Origin: an uncultured Prevotella sp. | Lineage (GTDB): Bacteria > Bacteroidota > Bacteroidia > Bacteroidales > Bacteroidaceae | Direction of reading: 5' to 3' | Length of the DNA stretch: 64,000 nt | Assembly: GCF_946407605.1 (NCBI RefSeq) | Contig: NZ_CAMJOS010000017.1 | Coordinates: 17,847 to 81,846 of the forward strand | Shown: positions 8,138 to 17,867 of the stretch, piece by piece | Layout: every line of letters begins with the position of its first letter | Position numbering within the stretch: the first letter of the stretch is position 1 | Translations under genes and position numbers: made by a program | Notes under the pieces: generated by a model | Database searches by the model: none | What the model was told of the DNA's origin: nothing | The model's input: only the letters and a program-made list of their open reading frames with translations

Positions 8138-10711
8138 ATGAAAACCAAAAGACAAATCTGGAAGCAAGGTCGGTATTGGCTACTGGCTGCTGGGTTGCTG
8201 CTGTCATATGGCGGTGGTCTGATGTCTTGTTCGGATTACGACTTAGATGAGACCACCCCCGACGGATGGGGTTCGAGCATCTACAGTTGGCTGGACGAAC
8301 AAGGTAACTACACTAACACGGTGAGGCTCATTGATGATCTGGGCTATCGTGAGGTGTTGTCAAAGACTGGTTCTAAGACCCTGTTTGTAGCCGACGACGA
8401 GGCCTTTGCAAGGTTCTACAGGGACAAAGTCTGGGGAGCCAGCAAGTATGAAGACCTGACAGTGTCGCAGAAGAAACTGTTGCTCTTCGGCAGTATGATG
8501 GACAACTCCATGCAGCTGAACAGCCTTTCGAGTATCGAGGGTAACCCACCTCAGGAGGGAGAGTGTATGAGACGTTACGCGTCGAGTTCTCCGTTTGACT
8601 CTGTTGCTGTGCTCACAGCAAAGGATATGCCCGACAACCCCTATTGGAAGCGTTATCGTGAGAATGGCTCTCCAATCGTGTGTATGACGGACAACTCGCA
8701 GGTTCCTCTGATACAGTTCATTGAAAAGCAGTTAGTCAACAAGCGCATTACCAATGAGGACTATTACATCCTCACCAATAAAAAGGCTGAGCGCCAAGCC
8801 GGCGATGCCAGCATCAATGGTGTTGACGTAGAGAATCCCAATATTAAGTGCTCTAACGGTTTCATCCACAAGATGAAGGAAGTTGTGACGCCATTGCCTA
8901 ACATGGCAGAGTTGCTGCGTACCAAACCCGCTGCCAGTAAGTTCAATAAGTTGCTGGAGCGCTTCTGTGCGCCCTATCCTCTGTCAAGAGAGCTTGTTCA
9001 GCAGTACAACTATCTCTACGATACCAACGTGGATACAGTATTCCAGAAGCGTTTCTTCTCTGAGAAGTCGCAAAACGGTGTCTCCGTGAATACATTGCCT
9101 GACCGCATGACAAGCGTAGAGAAGATTCGTCTGAAGTTCGACCCCGAATGGAACGACTACTATGCCGGTCTGAACGATGCCGAGGGTAATATTGCCATGC
9201 AGCGTGACATGGGTGTCATGATGGTGCCCAGCGACGAGGCTATGGATGAGTACTGGGAAAACGGTGCCGGTAAGGTGTTGCGTGACTACTACCACACATG
9301 GGAGAATGTGCCCGACAACGTTATTCTCAAGTTGATAAACAACAACATGCTGAATTCGTTTGTCAGCTCAGTGCCTTCAAAGTTCAGCAGCATCCTCAAC
9401 GACGCTAACGATCCCATGAAGGTGACCAAAGAGAGCATCGACTCTGTATGGCTGGCTTGTAATGGTGCCGTCTATCTGACGAATAAGGTTTATACGCCTA
9501 CAGCCTATGTCAGCGTGTCGTTCCCTGCTCTTATCAACGAGACGATGAGCATCATCAACTGGGCCATCGACCGACAGATCCTGCAGTTCGACGTTTATCT
9601 GAACTCATTGAATTCATACTATAGCTTCTTCATTCCCAAAAACGAAGCCATGTTGCAGTATATCGACCCCTGCTCGTACGGCAAGAGTCAGACACAGCTG
9701 CTGCGCTTCCATTATGAGGAAGGCAATGGTAAAAGCTTCAAGGAATATGTGTGGGCCAGCGTGTGGAACTATAATGTAGAGACTGGTGAGATTGGCGACT
9801 CTATTGGCCGCATCACCAATTTCGACATCATCAAGGACCGTCTGCAGGATGTACTTGAGAACCATATCGTCATTGGCAATGTGGAAGACGGACATGAGTA
9901 CTACCGTACTAAGGGTGGCAATGAGATCCGCGTCAAGAACGCACATCTTGGCGTTAACGGCATGACTGTTGAAGGCAGTTTCCAGATGAACGAGGGACAG
10001 CCGCTTCATGTTTCTTATATCTACGACCAGACCGACGGTGGTAACGGAAAAACCTATATCCTCGAGTCTGAGCCAATCATGACAACCCGCAAGACGGTGC
10101 GTAACGTGCTTGCCGACCATCCTGAGTTCTCAAAGTTCCTTGACCTGATGGACGGTAGCGGAATCTTTGAGACACAGCATAACAAGAAATACTCTACAGC
10201 AGGCGATAATATCTCGTTGCTCAACACTTATCACTATACAGTTTATGTGCCTACCAACGAGAGTATCCAGGCCATGCAGGATGCTAACCAGTTGCCTACA
10301 TGGGAACAGGTTGACGCCTACGAGCAGGCTGGCAACCTTTCTGCCAAGACCCGTGACTCGCTGAAGATTGTGAACTTCCTGAAGTATCATATTCAGGATA
10401 ACGCCCTGTTTATTGGTGCCGAGAAGGACAGCGCCGACTTTGAGACGGCTGTCATCGACCCCTCGACAGAGCGCTTCTATCGTGTGACAGCAGAGCTGAC
10501 CGACAATGGTATCACCATCTATGATCAGGCCTGCAAGAAGGACAAGTCTCGTGAGCCAGTAAAGGTGGTAACCACAAATCCGAACCTCTTTAATCTGGTG
10601 GCTCGTGAGTATCAGTACGATTCTTCCGATGCCAAGAACGCTAATCAAATTGAGACGAGTTCTTCGGCTGTGATTCATCTGATTGACAAACCTCTTTCGT
10701 TAGGAGATTAA
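8138..10711 (+). CDS. Lipoprotein with four fasciclin-like domains
   Basis: The 857-residue lipoprotein has a signal peptide with lipobox GLMSC followed by SDYDLDE, so surface export is likely. Four copies of the fasciclin (FAS1) strand motif are visible: KTLFVADDEAFARF near residue 80, MMVPSDEAM near 362, FFIPKNEAM near 495 and YVPTNESIQAM near 703. FAS1 domains usually mediate adhesion or ligand binding. It is the first gene of a run that continues with SusC (38 bp later) and SusD. In SusCD loci a surface lipoprotein at this position often binds the substrate, so a glycan- or protein-binding role is a reasonable inference, but no ligand can be assigned. Confidence 0.85.
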   Translation: MKTKRQIWKQGRYWLLAAGLLLSYGGGLMSCSDYDLDETTPDGWGSSIYSWLDEQGNYTNTVRLIDDLGYREVLSKTGSKTLFVADDEAFARFYRDKVWGASKYEDLTVSQKKLLLFGSMMDNSMQLNSLSSIEGNPPQEGECMRRYASSSPFDSVAVLTAKDMPDNPYWKRYRENGSPIVCMTDNSQVPLIQFIEKQLVNKRITNEDYYILTNKKAERQAGDASINGVDVENPNIKCSNGFIHKMKEVVTPLPNMAELLRTKPAASKFNKLLERFCAPYPLSRELVQQYNYLYDTNVDTVFQKRFFSEKSQNGVSVNTLPDRMTSVEKIRLKFDPEWNDYYAGLNDAEGNIAMQRDMGVMMVPSDEAMDEYWENGAGKVLRDYYHTWENVPDNVILKLINNNMLNSFVSSVPSKFSSILNDANDPMKVTKESIDSVWLACNGAVYLTNKVYTPTAYVSVSFPALINETMSIINWAIDRQILQFDVYLNSLNSYYSFFIPKNEAMLQYIDPCSYGKSQTQLLRFHYEEGNGKSFKEYVWASVWNYNVETGEIGDSIGRITNFDIIKDRLQDVLENHIVIGNVEDGHEYYRTKGGNEIRVKNAHLGVNGMTVEGSFQMNEGQPLHVSYIYDQTDGGNGKTYILESEPIMTTRKTVRNVLADHPEFSKFLDLMDGSGIFETQHNKKYSTAGDNISLLNTYHYTVYVPTNESIQAMQDANQLPTWEQVDAYEQAGNLSAKTRDSLKIVNFLKYHIQDNALFIGAEKDSADFETAVIDPSTERFYRVTAELTDNGITIYDQACKKDKSREPVKVVTTNPNLFNLVAREYQYDSSDAKNANQIETSSSAVIHLIDKPLSLGD

Positions 10712-10748
10712 AGAATTAAAAAATCAAAGCATTTAAACGACCAGTATT

Positions 10749-13700
10749 ATGAAACGACTGACTATTTTAATATTTTCATTTTTTAATTTCCTGATTGCCG
10801 CAAACGCTCAGAAGGCAGGTGATGTCATCAGTGGTACAGTGACTGATGACTTCGGTCCTGTGATGAGAGCTAATGTGGTAGAAATTGATGCCTCCAACCG
10901 TATCGTTGCCTCTGCGGTGACCGATATGAGTGGTAACTTCTCATTCCGTCTGAAAAATCCGAAGGACAAGTTGCGTATTACCTATGTAGGTCTGAAAACG
11001 GTGACGCTGCCCTTCAACAAGACGCATTTCAATGTGAAGATGCAGGATGCCACCCAGTTGGTCGATGTGGTTATCACGTCGAAGAAGAAGACACAGGGCT
11101 CTGGTCTTTCCATTCCTGTTGATGAAATCTCGACTTCACAGCAGAGTATCAACATGTCAGAGTTCGAGGGTCTCTCAATGACGACTGTCGACGAAGCCCT
11201 GCAGGGACGTATCGCAGGTTTGGATATCATTGCAGGTGGTGACCTGGGTAAAGGAACCACCATGCGTCTGCGTGGTGTGTCGACCATTACGGGTAACAGC
11301 CAGCCGCTGATTGTCGTGGACGGCAACATCTGGGAAACGAATATCAACGACGATGTGTCGAACATGAACGAAGAGAAGTTCGCAGAGCTGCTTAACGTCA
11401 ACCCCGAAGATATCGAGATGATTGAGGTGAAGAAAGATGCTGCCTCTACAGCCATCTGGGGTTCTCAGGGTTCGAATGGTGTTATTGAAATCAAAACCAA
11501 GCGTGGTGCACGTGGTAAGACCCGCGTCAACTATAGCTTCCGTTTGACGGGTACTTATCAGCCTAACGGCTATAAGTTGCTGAATGGTGACGAGTATACC
11601 ATGATGCTGAAGGAAGAATATTTCAACCCCCGCATGAGTGATGATGCCAGTAACATTCAGGAAATCAACTACGATCCGACGTTCTCGGAGTATGAGATGT
11701 ATAACAACAATACCGACTGGGTCAAGGAAGTGAAGAAGACCGGTTGGCGTCAGAATCACTATCTGTCACTGACTGGTGGTGGTGAGAAGGCTCACTTCCG
11801 TATTGGTGCCGGTTATGACCACGAAACAGGTTCTATCATCGAGCAGCAGTTGGATCGCTTCACCTCGCGTGTGAACCTCGACTACTTCGTTTCTGACCGC
11901 ATCAAGATCGAGACCAATATCGCCCTGACCTATACGAAGAACGATAGGAATAATGGCGATCTGCTCTCGATTGCCTATAACCGCATGCCAAACCTCTCTA
12001 TCTATGAGCAGGACAAAGACGGTAATGACCTACCTTATTATTATAGTATGCTGCCAACAGTTCATAATGAACTGCGCGACCAGCTGAGCTATATGAACCC
12101 TGTGGCACTGGCTTATGAGGCCAAGAGCAAAGGCACCAGTTATAACATTGCACCTGAGTTCAAGTTGCGTTATAACCTGCTGAGCTTGGAAAACGACAAG
12201 ACACGTCTGAGCTACGAAGGTAAGGTGGTGTTCAACATCTTCAACAGCTACGACGAGACATATATGCCGCTGTCGCTCAGCACATCGGGATGGAACAACT
12301 CGAACAGTAATAGCAGCACGTCGAACTCGTCGAAGACCCTGGGTGTGACCATGACGCACTCACTGACCTTTACGCCAGTATTCCGCAATTTGGACCACTC
12401 GCTTTCAATGTTGCTGAGTGCACAGACGGTCAGCGGTACCTCTTCAAGTCAGGGCACCGGCGTTTGGGGCCTGCCCAGCGGTACTATCCAGACCACGGCA
12501 GCAGAAGGTATTATCAAGAGCATGTCGACAGGTAGTGGACAGTGGCGTAGCGCATACTTCATTTATTCTGTACACTATGCCTATAAGGGTCGCTATATCG
12601 CAGACTTCTCTGTACGTCGTGACGGTAGCACCAAGTTCGGTGAGGATGAGCGCTGGGGTAACTTCCCAGGCTTGTCAACACGTTGGAACATCAGCAAAGA
12701 GCCTTGGTTCCACAAGAGCCTGCCTTTCGTCTCAATGCTGTCTGCCCGTGCCAGCTGGGGTATCGTAGGTCGCCAGCCTGGTAGTGAGGGTCTGTTCTAC
12801 AGTCGCTATAACGATGGCCCCGGCTATCTGGGCGTGGGTAGTGTGGCTCCACAGAACATTCAGATGAAAAAGCTGAAGTGGGAACAGAAAGAGAGCTATA
12901 ACCTGGGTACCGACTTCGGATTCTTTGACGATCGTATCACAGGTAATGTGGAGGTATATTGGGACTTCACCAGCGACCTGCTGCTGTCGGGTCGTGGTAT
13001 CCCCACCTCGTCAGGTTATTCTTCGCTGAGCTATCAGAATGTGGGTAACATGAAGAATATGGGTTGGGAGTTCAACCTCAATGGTAATCGTATCATCAAG
13101 GCTGGTAAGTTCTCTGCTGACTTCAATGTCACGTTTGCTAACAACAAGAACGTGATTACATCAATGGACGAGACCTGTCTCGCCAGCCTGAATAAGGAAT
13201 ATGTGGCATCAGGTAATAATGGTGGTAACAATGCGCCTTACCTGACTCGCGTAGAGCTGAACACAGCTTTCGGTAGTATCTATGGATTCCGCTATAAGGG
13301 TGTTTATCAGTACACTGACTATAGCGAAGAAGAGGTACCTGGCGTGAGTGGACCTAATGCTCCTGTAGCTCGTGACAAGGATGGAATTGTCATTATCGAC
13401 GAGAACAATATGACCAAGGATATGATGTATTTCCCTGGTACCGTCAACTATAAGTTCCGTGGTGGTGATGCTATCTACGAGGATATCAACCATGATGGTC
13501 AGATCAACGAACTCGATATCGTTTATCTGGGTTCTTCTCTGCCAAAGTTCACTGGTGGTTTCGGATTTAAGCTGCACTACGGACGCTTCTCGTGGAACAA
13601 CCAGTTCAACTTCCGTTATGGCAACAAGATTATCAATCAGGCTCGCCGCAACGTGGAGAAGATGTACAACAACAACAACCAAAGCCGTGCAGTGAACTGG

Positions 13701-14033
13701 CGTTGGCGTGTTGAGGGTGACATCACCGAGATTCCGCGCGCATTATATAAAGAAGGTGTAAATGCATTGCCTTCTGATCGATTTGTTGAGGACGGATCGT
13801 TCATCCGTCTGAACTACTCACAGATTAGCTATTCGTTAGATCCGAAGATTATCAAGAAGTGGGGACTCTCACAACTCAGTTTCTACGTTTCAGCTAATAA
13901 TCTCTTCTGTTTGACAAAGTATTCTGGATCCGATCCCGAGGTGGGATATGGTGGCTTGAGCGGTGTAGCAACCGACAATGCCCAGACTCCACGTGCTAAG
14001 TCATTTACTGGCGGTGTGACCATCCAATTCTAA
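10749..14033 (+). CDS. SusC/RagA-family TonB-linked transporter
   Basis: The 1094-residue outer-membrane protein has a signal peptide ending near ANAQ (residue 21), then a carboxypeptidase-regulatory-like beta domain (DVISGTVTDDFG, residues about 25-105). A TonB-box-like stretch LVDVVITS follows, then a plug with MRLRGVSTITGNSQPLIVVDG and ASTAIWGSQGSNGVIEIKTK, both SusC signatures. The large barrel ends in GGVTIQF. With the SusD protein encoded 31 bp downstream it should form a bin-and-lid importer for an oligosaccharide or peptide. No hydrolase in the locus reveals the substrate. Confidence 0.95.
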   Translation: MKRLTILIFSFFNFLIAANAQKAGDVISGTVTDDFGPVMRANVVEIDASNRIVASAVTDMSGNFSFRLKNPKDKLRITYVGLKTVTLPFNKTHFNVKMQDATQLVDVVITSKKKTQGSGLSIPVDEISTSQQSINMSEFEGLSMTTVDEALQGRIAGLDIIAGGDLGKGTTMRLRGVSTITGNSQPLIVVDGNIWETNINDDVSNMNEEKFAELLNVNPEDIEMIEVKKDAASTAIWGSQGSNGVIEIKTKRGARGKTRVNYSFRLTGTYQPNGYKLLNGDEYTMMLKEEYFNPRMSDDASNIQEINYDPTFSEYEMYNNNTDWVKEVKKTGWRQNHYLSLTGGGEKAHFRIGAGYDHETGSIIEQQLDRFTSRVNLDYFVSDRIKIETNIALTYTKNDRNNGDLLSIAYNRMPNLSIYEQDKDGNDLPYYYSMLPTVHNELRDQLSYMNPVALAYEAKSKGTSYNIAPEFKLRYNLLSLENDKTRLSYEGKVVFNIFNSYDETYMPLSLSTSGWNNSNSNSSTSNSSKTLGVTMTHSLTFTPVFRNLDHSLSMLLSAQTVSGTSSSQGTGVWGLPSGTIQTTAAEGIIKSMSTGSGQWRSAYFIYSVHYAYKGRYIADFSVRRDGSTKFGEDERWGNFPGLSTRWNISKEPWFHKSLPFVSMLSARASWGIVGRQPGSEGLFYSRYNDGPGYLGVGSVAPQNIQMKKLKWEQKESYNLGTDFGFFDDRITGNVEVYWDFTSDLLLSGRGIPTSSGYSSLSYQNVGNMKNMGWEFNLNGNRIIKAGKFSADFNVTFANNKNVITSMDETCLASLNKEYVASGNNGGNNAPYLTRVELNTAFGSIYGFRYKGVYQYTDYSEEEVPGVSGPNAPVARDKDGIVIIDENNMTKDMMYFPGTVNYKFRGGDAIYEDINHDGQINELDIVYLGSSLPKFTGGFGFKLHYGRFSWNNQFNFRYGNKIINQARRNVEKMYNNNNQSRAVNWRWRVEGDITEIPRALYKEGVNALPSDRFVEDGSFIRLNYSQISYSLDPKIIKKWGLSQLSFYVSANNLFCLTKYSGSDPEVGYGGLSGVATDNAQTPRAKSFTGGVTIQF

Positions 14034-14064
14034 CCATAACGATAAACAATAAAGATTGCTAAGT

Positions 14065-15786
14065 ATGAAAAAGATATCTATCATAAAAAGACTTACCAAT
14101 AAAATAACGGTTATTGGTTATTGCTTATTGGTTATTGGAATCACCACTTCCTGCAATGACTTCCTCGATATTCAGCCAATGAACGAGGTGGTGCTGGAGA
14201 ACTACTGGAAACAGAAGTCAGACGTGGCCAGTGTGATGAACGCCTGCTATGAGTCGCTGGAAAGCGATGACGCCCTGACAAGAATGATGGTCTGGGGAGA
14301 GTTGCGCAGCGATAACCTGAAGGAAGGCGCCAATATACAGAATGACTTGAGGGAGATTCTGAAAGAGAGTTTGCTGCCCTCGAACCCCTATTGCAACTGG
14401 GCTAAGTTCTATGAGTGCATCAATCGCTGTAACACGGTGTGCCACTATGCTCCTCAGGTGCAGGCCATCGACCCCAACTATACTGAAACAGAGATGAAGG
14501 CTCATGTTGCTGAGGCCACCACATTGCGTGCTTTGGCATATTTCTATCTGATACGCACTTTCCGCGATGTGCCTTATAGCACAAAGCCAAGTATTGATGA
14601 TACTCAGACATATGTCATTGCTGCAACACCTTTCGACCAGGTGCTCGACACGCTCATCTCCGACTTGGAGAATATTAAGGAGGATGCTGTCCGCAGATAC
14701 TATGTCGATGAGAGCAACAATGCTTATCAGAACTCAGCCAGAATCACACGCTGGGCTGTCTATGCCCTGCTGGCCGACCTCTATCTGTGGAAAGGCGACT
14801 GGGACAAGTCTATCTCTTACTGCGATAAGGTTATTGCGTATAAGCAGCAGCAGTATCAGGAGATGGTGGCCCGTGAAGGTAATGTTAACAACATTGACCT
14901 AATCAACGGCATTCCTATGATTCTTGAGAAGCCCGTGGGCAGTACCAACTGTGGCAATGCTTATAATGAGATTTTCGGCACTGGTAACTCTTTCGAGAGC
15001 ATCTTTGAACTGGTGTTCCGTTCACCTCAGTCTACCAAGAACAGCATGGTAAGCAACTTCTATGGCAACGAGCGCAATCAGGAAGGTCGCCTCAGCGCCA
15101 CCGACATTCTGTTCAAGGATGTGTCTGCCGGCACTAACAACCTCTTTAAGAGAACTGATGGACGTGCCTATGAGGGTGGTGAGTTGAGAAGCTCACACTA
15201 TGTGATTTGTAAATATGTGAGAACAAACGTCTCATATAAGACCACACCAACCCCCAATACTGATAAAGACCTGGCACTCAGTGGTACCCGTCGTTCAGAG
15301 AACGATGCCTATGCCAACTGGATTATCTATCGTCTCAGCGATATGCTACTCATCAAGGCCGAGGCTCTGATTGAGCGTGGACAGGCAGGCGATTTTGATG
15401 CTGCCTTTGAGCTGATTGACATTGTGAATTGTCGTGCAAATGATGCCGTTAACGGTAGTCGAAGCAGTACTTTGAAGAAGACTGACTATATCGATTCGAA
15501 GTCGGCCATGGAGAACCTGGTTATCGAAGAACGCCAACGTGAGTTCCTGTTTGAGGGAAAACGTTGGTACGACCTGGTTCGTGTATCTCGTCGCGATGGC
15601 GACAATACCCGTCTCATCAATCTGGTTAGTCGTAAGTATCTTGAGAACGTGAACGCTCTGAAGATCAAGCTGGCTGACCCCAACATCATCTATTTCCCCT
15701 ATTCGAAGAACGAGTTGAAGGTCAATCCGCTTTTGAACCAGAATCCGGCCTTCACCAATAGTGATGATGCTGAGCTGAACAGGTAA
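14065..15786 (+). CDS. SusD/RagB-family substrate-binding lipoprotein
   Basis: The 573-residue lipoprotein is the lid and substrate receptor for the SusC protein encoded just upstream. The lipobox is ITTSC, followed by NDFLDIQP, the standard SusD opening. TPR-like helices carry EATTLRALAYFYLIRTF and ALLADLYLWKGDWDKSISYC. The C-terminal signature VIEERQREFLFEGKRWYDLVR is present, and the protein closes with FPYSKNELKVNPLLNQNP. ATG 14065 is preferred to an in-frame TTG at 14056 because it gives the signal peptide without extension. Together with 10749 it forms the first SusCD pair of this locus. Confidence 0.95.
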   Translation: MKKISIIKRLTNKITVIGYCLLVIGITTSCNDFLDIQPMNEVVLENYWKQKSDVASVMNACYESLESDDALTRMMVWGELRSDNLKEGANIQNDLREILKESLLPSNPYCNWAKFYECINRCNTVCHYAPQVQAIDPNYTETEMKAHVAEATTLRALAYFYLIRTFRDVPYSTKPSIDDTQTYVIAATPFDQVLDTLISDLENIKEDAVRRYYVDESNNAYQNSARITRWAVYALLADLYLWKGDWDKSISYCDKVIAYKQQQYQEMVAREGNVNNIDLINGIPMILEKPVGSTNCGNAYNEIFGTGNSFESIFELVFRSPQSTKNSMVSNFYGNERNQEGRLSATDILFKDVSAGTNNLFKRTDGRAYEGGELRSSHYVICKYVRTNVSYKTTPTPNTDKDLALSGTRRSENDAYANWIIYRLSDMLLIKAEALIERGQAGDFDAAFELIDIVNCRANDAVNGSRSSTLKKTDYIDSKSAMENLVIEERQREFLFEGKRWYDLVRVSRRDGDNTRLINLVSRKYLENVNALKIKLADPNIIYFPYSKNELKVNPLLNQNPAFTNSDDAELNR

Positions 15787-15824
15787 GCAACAATGTACAA
15801 AGAACAATGAAAAGACTGAAGATT

Positions 15825-17834
15825 ATGATAACCAAAAGCATAAAACAATTCTTTATGGCAGGCCTGCTACTTTGTAGTCTTGCCCCTGTCTTCACAGCAT
15901 GTGTCGACAATGACGATGATGTGCCTGAGAATTATTATTCTTCCAACAAGCTGACGGCAGCCCAGTTCCTTGAGGAGCGTCCAGAGCTGTTCAGCGATTT
16001 TGTGGAAATACTGAAGCGCACACCTTACTTCTCCATGCTGTCCACCTACGGCACATACAGCTCGGCTGGTCTGTTGAAGTACACGGTGTTTGCACCCACT
16101 AACGATGGTATTCAGAACTACATGCAACGCATGGGCTATCCCACTATTGAGTCCATTCCCCTGGCCACCTGCGACACCTTGGCTCGTACCCATATTATTA
16201 AGAAAGGTGCGTTCTTTACTACCGATGTCGATGAAGGTGCCATGCCTGAGTTGAATATGGATGACTCGTATATCGTGTTGTCCAGCGATTCGGATGTGAA
16301 CAACAACAATAAGATTATCTATTACATCAACAAGACGGCTCGCATCGTGGAGCGTGATGACTCTGTGATCAATGGTGTGGTACATGTGCTTAACAATACC
16401 ATCTCTTCGAGCAGCCTGCTGTTGCCCGACAAGATTGCAGAGGACTCTACGCTGACCATCTTCGCTGAGGCTTTGAAGCTGACTGGTATGTGTGACTCGT
16501 TGATGAAATATCTCGACGAGAGCTATACCTGCGGTGACGACTCGGTCAATACCGGTACTATGGAACGTTGTACCAGTGGTAGCCAGCAATACACCCGTAC
16601 CTTCTGGGTGGGCAAGCGCTACTTCAAATACACGGCCTTTGTAGAGCCCGATTCCGTGTTCAACAAGCAAGGCATCACAAACATTGACGAGCTGATAGCC
16701 TATGCCAAGAACATCTATGACCAGACCTATCCTAATGATGCCGGTCTCTATGACGATGCACCTGGCTGTAAGCATAATGGCTCTGACTGTATGCTGAAAA
16801 ACCGTAAGAACCCGCTGAACCGTTTCGTCAGCTATCACTTGCTGCCCCGTATCGGTCAGTATAACAGCTGGGTTGTTTCTGGTACCATCCGTGAGCGCTG
16901 TCTTGACACAAAGCTCATAGATCCTGAAGAGTATTACGAGACGATGTGTCCTGGTACCATTATGCGTTTCGCTGGTCCTGCCTCTGGTTTGTTCATCAAT
17001 CGTCGTGGAGTAGGCGAGCGAGCTGAGCGCGGCAAGTTCATTCGTGGCGTGAAGGTACTGTCACCCTCAGAGTCTGGTTCTGTCGATCAGAATGCCGTCA
17101 ATGGTGTGTACCACTATCTGGACGACATCCTGGCCTATACACCTGAGGTACGCGATGTGGTGCTCAACCGTCGTATCCGTATTGATGCCACCGTGCTGAG
17201 TCCCGACTTTATGAACTGTAATGGCCGTGGCCGCTTTGGTGAGGATATCCTGACAGGCTTCAAGAATGGCTATATCTCCGACTGGAAGACCACAAAGGAA
17301 ACTTTTGTGGGTGTACATAGTGATGTGGACTATTGGCACTCCTATCAGGCCAATGCCGTCTGCGTCAGCGGACTGTTTGATGTCACCTTCAAGTTGCCTC
17401 CTGTTCCGGCAGGCACCTATGAAATCCGTTTGGGTTACACGCCAGGCGATGAGCGTGGTGTGATTCAGGTGTATTTCGAAAACGAGCCTTGCGGCATTCC
17501 TGTCGACTTGCGCGTCTATGGCGGTGATCCCAGCATTGGTGCTGTGGCCGACACAGATGATGAAGAAGAGAACATTGCCAACGACAAGGCTATGCACAAC
17601 CGTGGCTACATGAAGTCAACGGATGTGTGGCATCCGGGTGGCGGTGAAGACTCTATGCGTACCTTGAGTCCGCTGCGCCGTATCCTGACTACGAAGAACC
17701 TGAGCGAGGGCGAGACCTATCATCTGCGTTTCCGTCAGGTACTCGATGATAACCAGCGTTATTGGTCGTTCGACTATATAGAACTCTGTCCCAAGAGCGT
17801 TTATGGAAGCCCAGAGGGAGAGGATACACACTAA
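15825..17834 (+). CDS. Fasciclin-domain lipoprotein
   Basis: The 669-residue lipoprotein has lipobox VFTAC followed by VDNDDD. A fasciclin-like domain is marked by YTVFAPTNDGIQNYM near residue 90 and GVVHVLNNTISSS near 190. The C-terminal third (from about residue 520) reads as a beta-sandwich of carbohydrate-binding type, with VPAGTYEIRLGY and LRFRQVLDDN. An ATG at 15807 is in frame, but 15825 gives MITKSIKQFF, the same start as the SusD at 22715 and nearly that of the fasciclin gene at 17868, so it is chosen. It lies between SusD 1 and a second fasciclin gene and probably helps bind the imported substrate at the surface. Confidence 0.82.
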   Translation: MITKSIKQFFMAGLLLCSLAPVFTACVDNDDDVPENYYSSNKLTAAQFLEERPELFSDFVEILKRTPYFSMLSTYGTYSSAGLLKYTVFAPTNDGIQNYMQRMGYPTIESIPLATCDTLARTHIIKKGAFFTTDVDEGAMPELNMDDSYIVLSSDSDVNNNNKIIYYINKTARIVERDDSVINGVVHVLNNTISSSSLLLPDKIAEDSTLTIFAEALKLTGMCDSLMKYLDESYTCGDDSVNTGTMERCTSGSQQYTRTFWVGKRYFKYTAFVEPDSVFNKQGITNIDELIAYAKNIYDQTYPNDAGLYDDAPGCKHNGSDCMLKNRKNPLNRFVSYHLLPRIGQYNSWVVSGTIRERCLDTKLIDPEEYYETMCPGTIMRFAGPASGLFINRRGVGERAERGKFIRGVKVLSPSESGSVDQNAVNGVYHYLDDILAYTPEVRDVVLNRRIRIDATVLSPDFMNCNGRGRFGEDILTGFKNGYISDWKTTKETFVGVHSDVDYWHSYQANAVCVSGLFDVTFKLPPVPAGTYEIRLGYTPGDERGVIQVYFENEPCGIPVDLRVYGGDPSIGAVADTDDEEENIANDKAMHNRGYMKSTDVWHPGGGEDSMRTLSPLRRILTTKNLSEGETYHLRFRQVLDDNQRYWSFDYIELCPKSVYGSPEGEDTH

Positions 17835-17867
17835 GAATTGATAATTGATAATTGACAATTGAAAGTT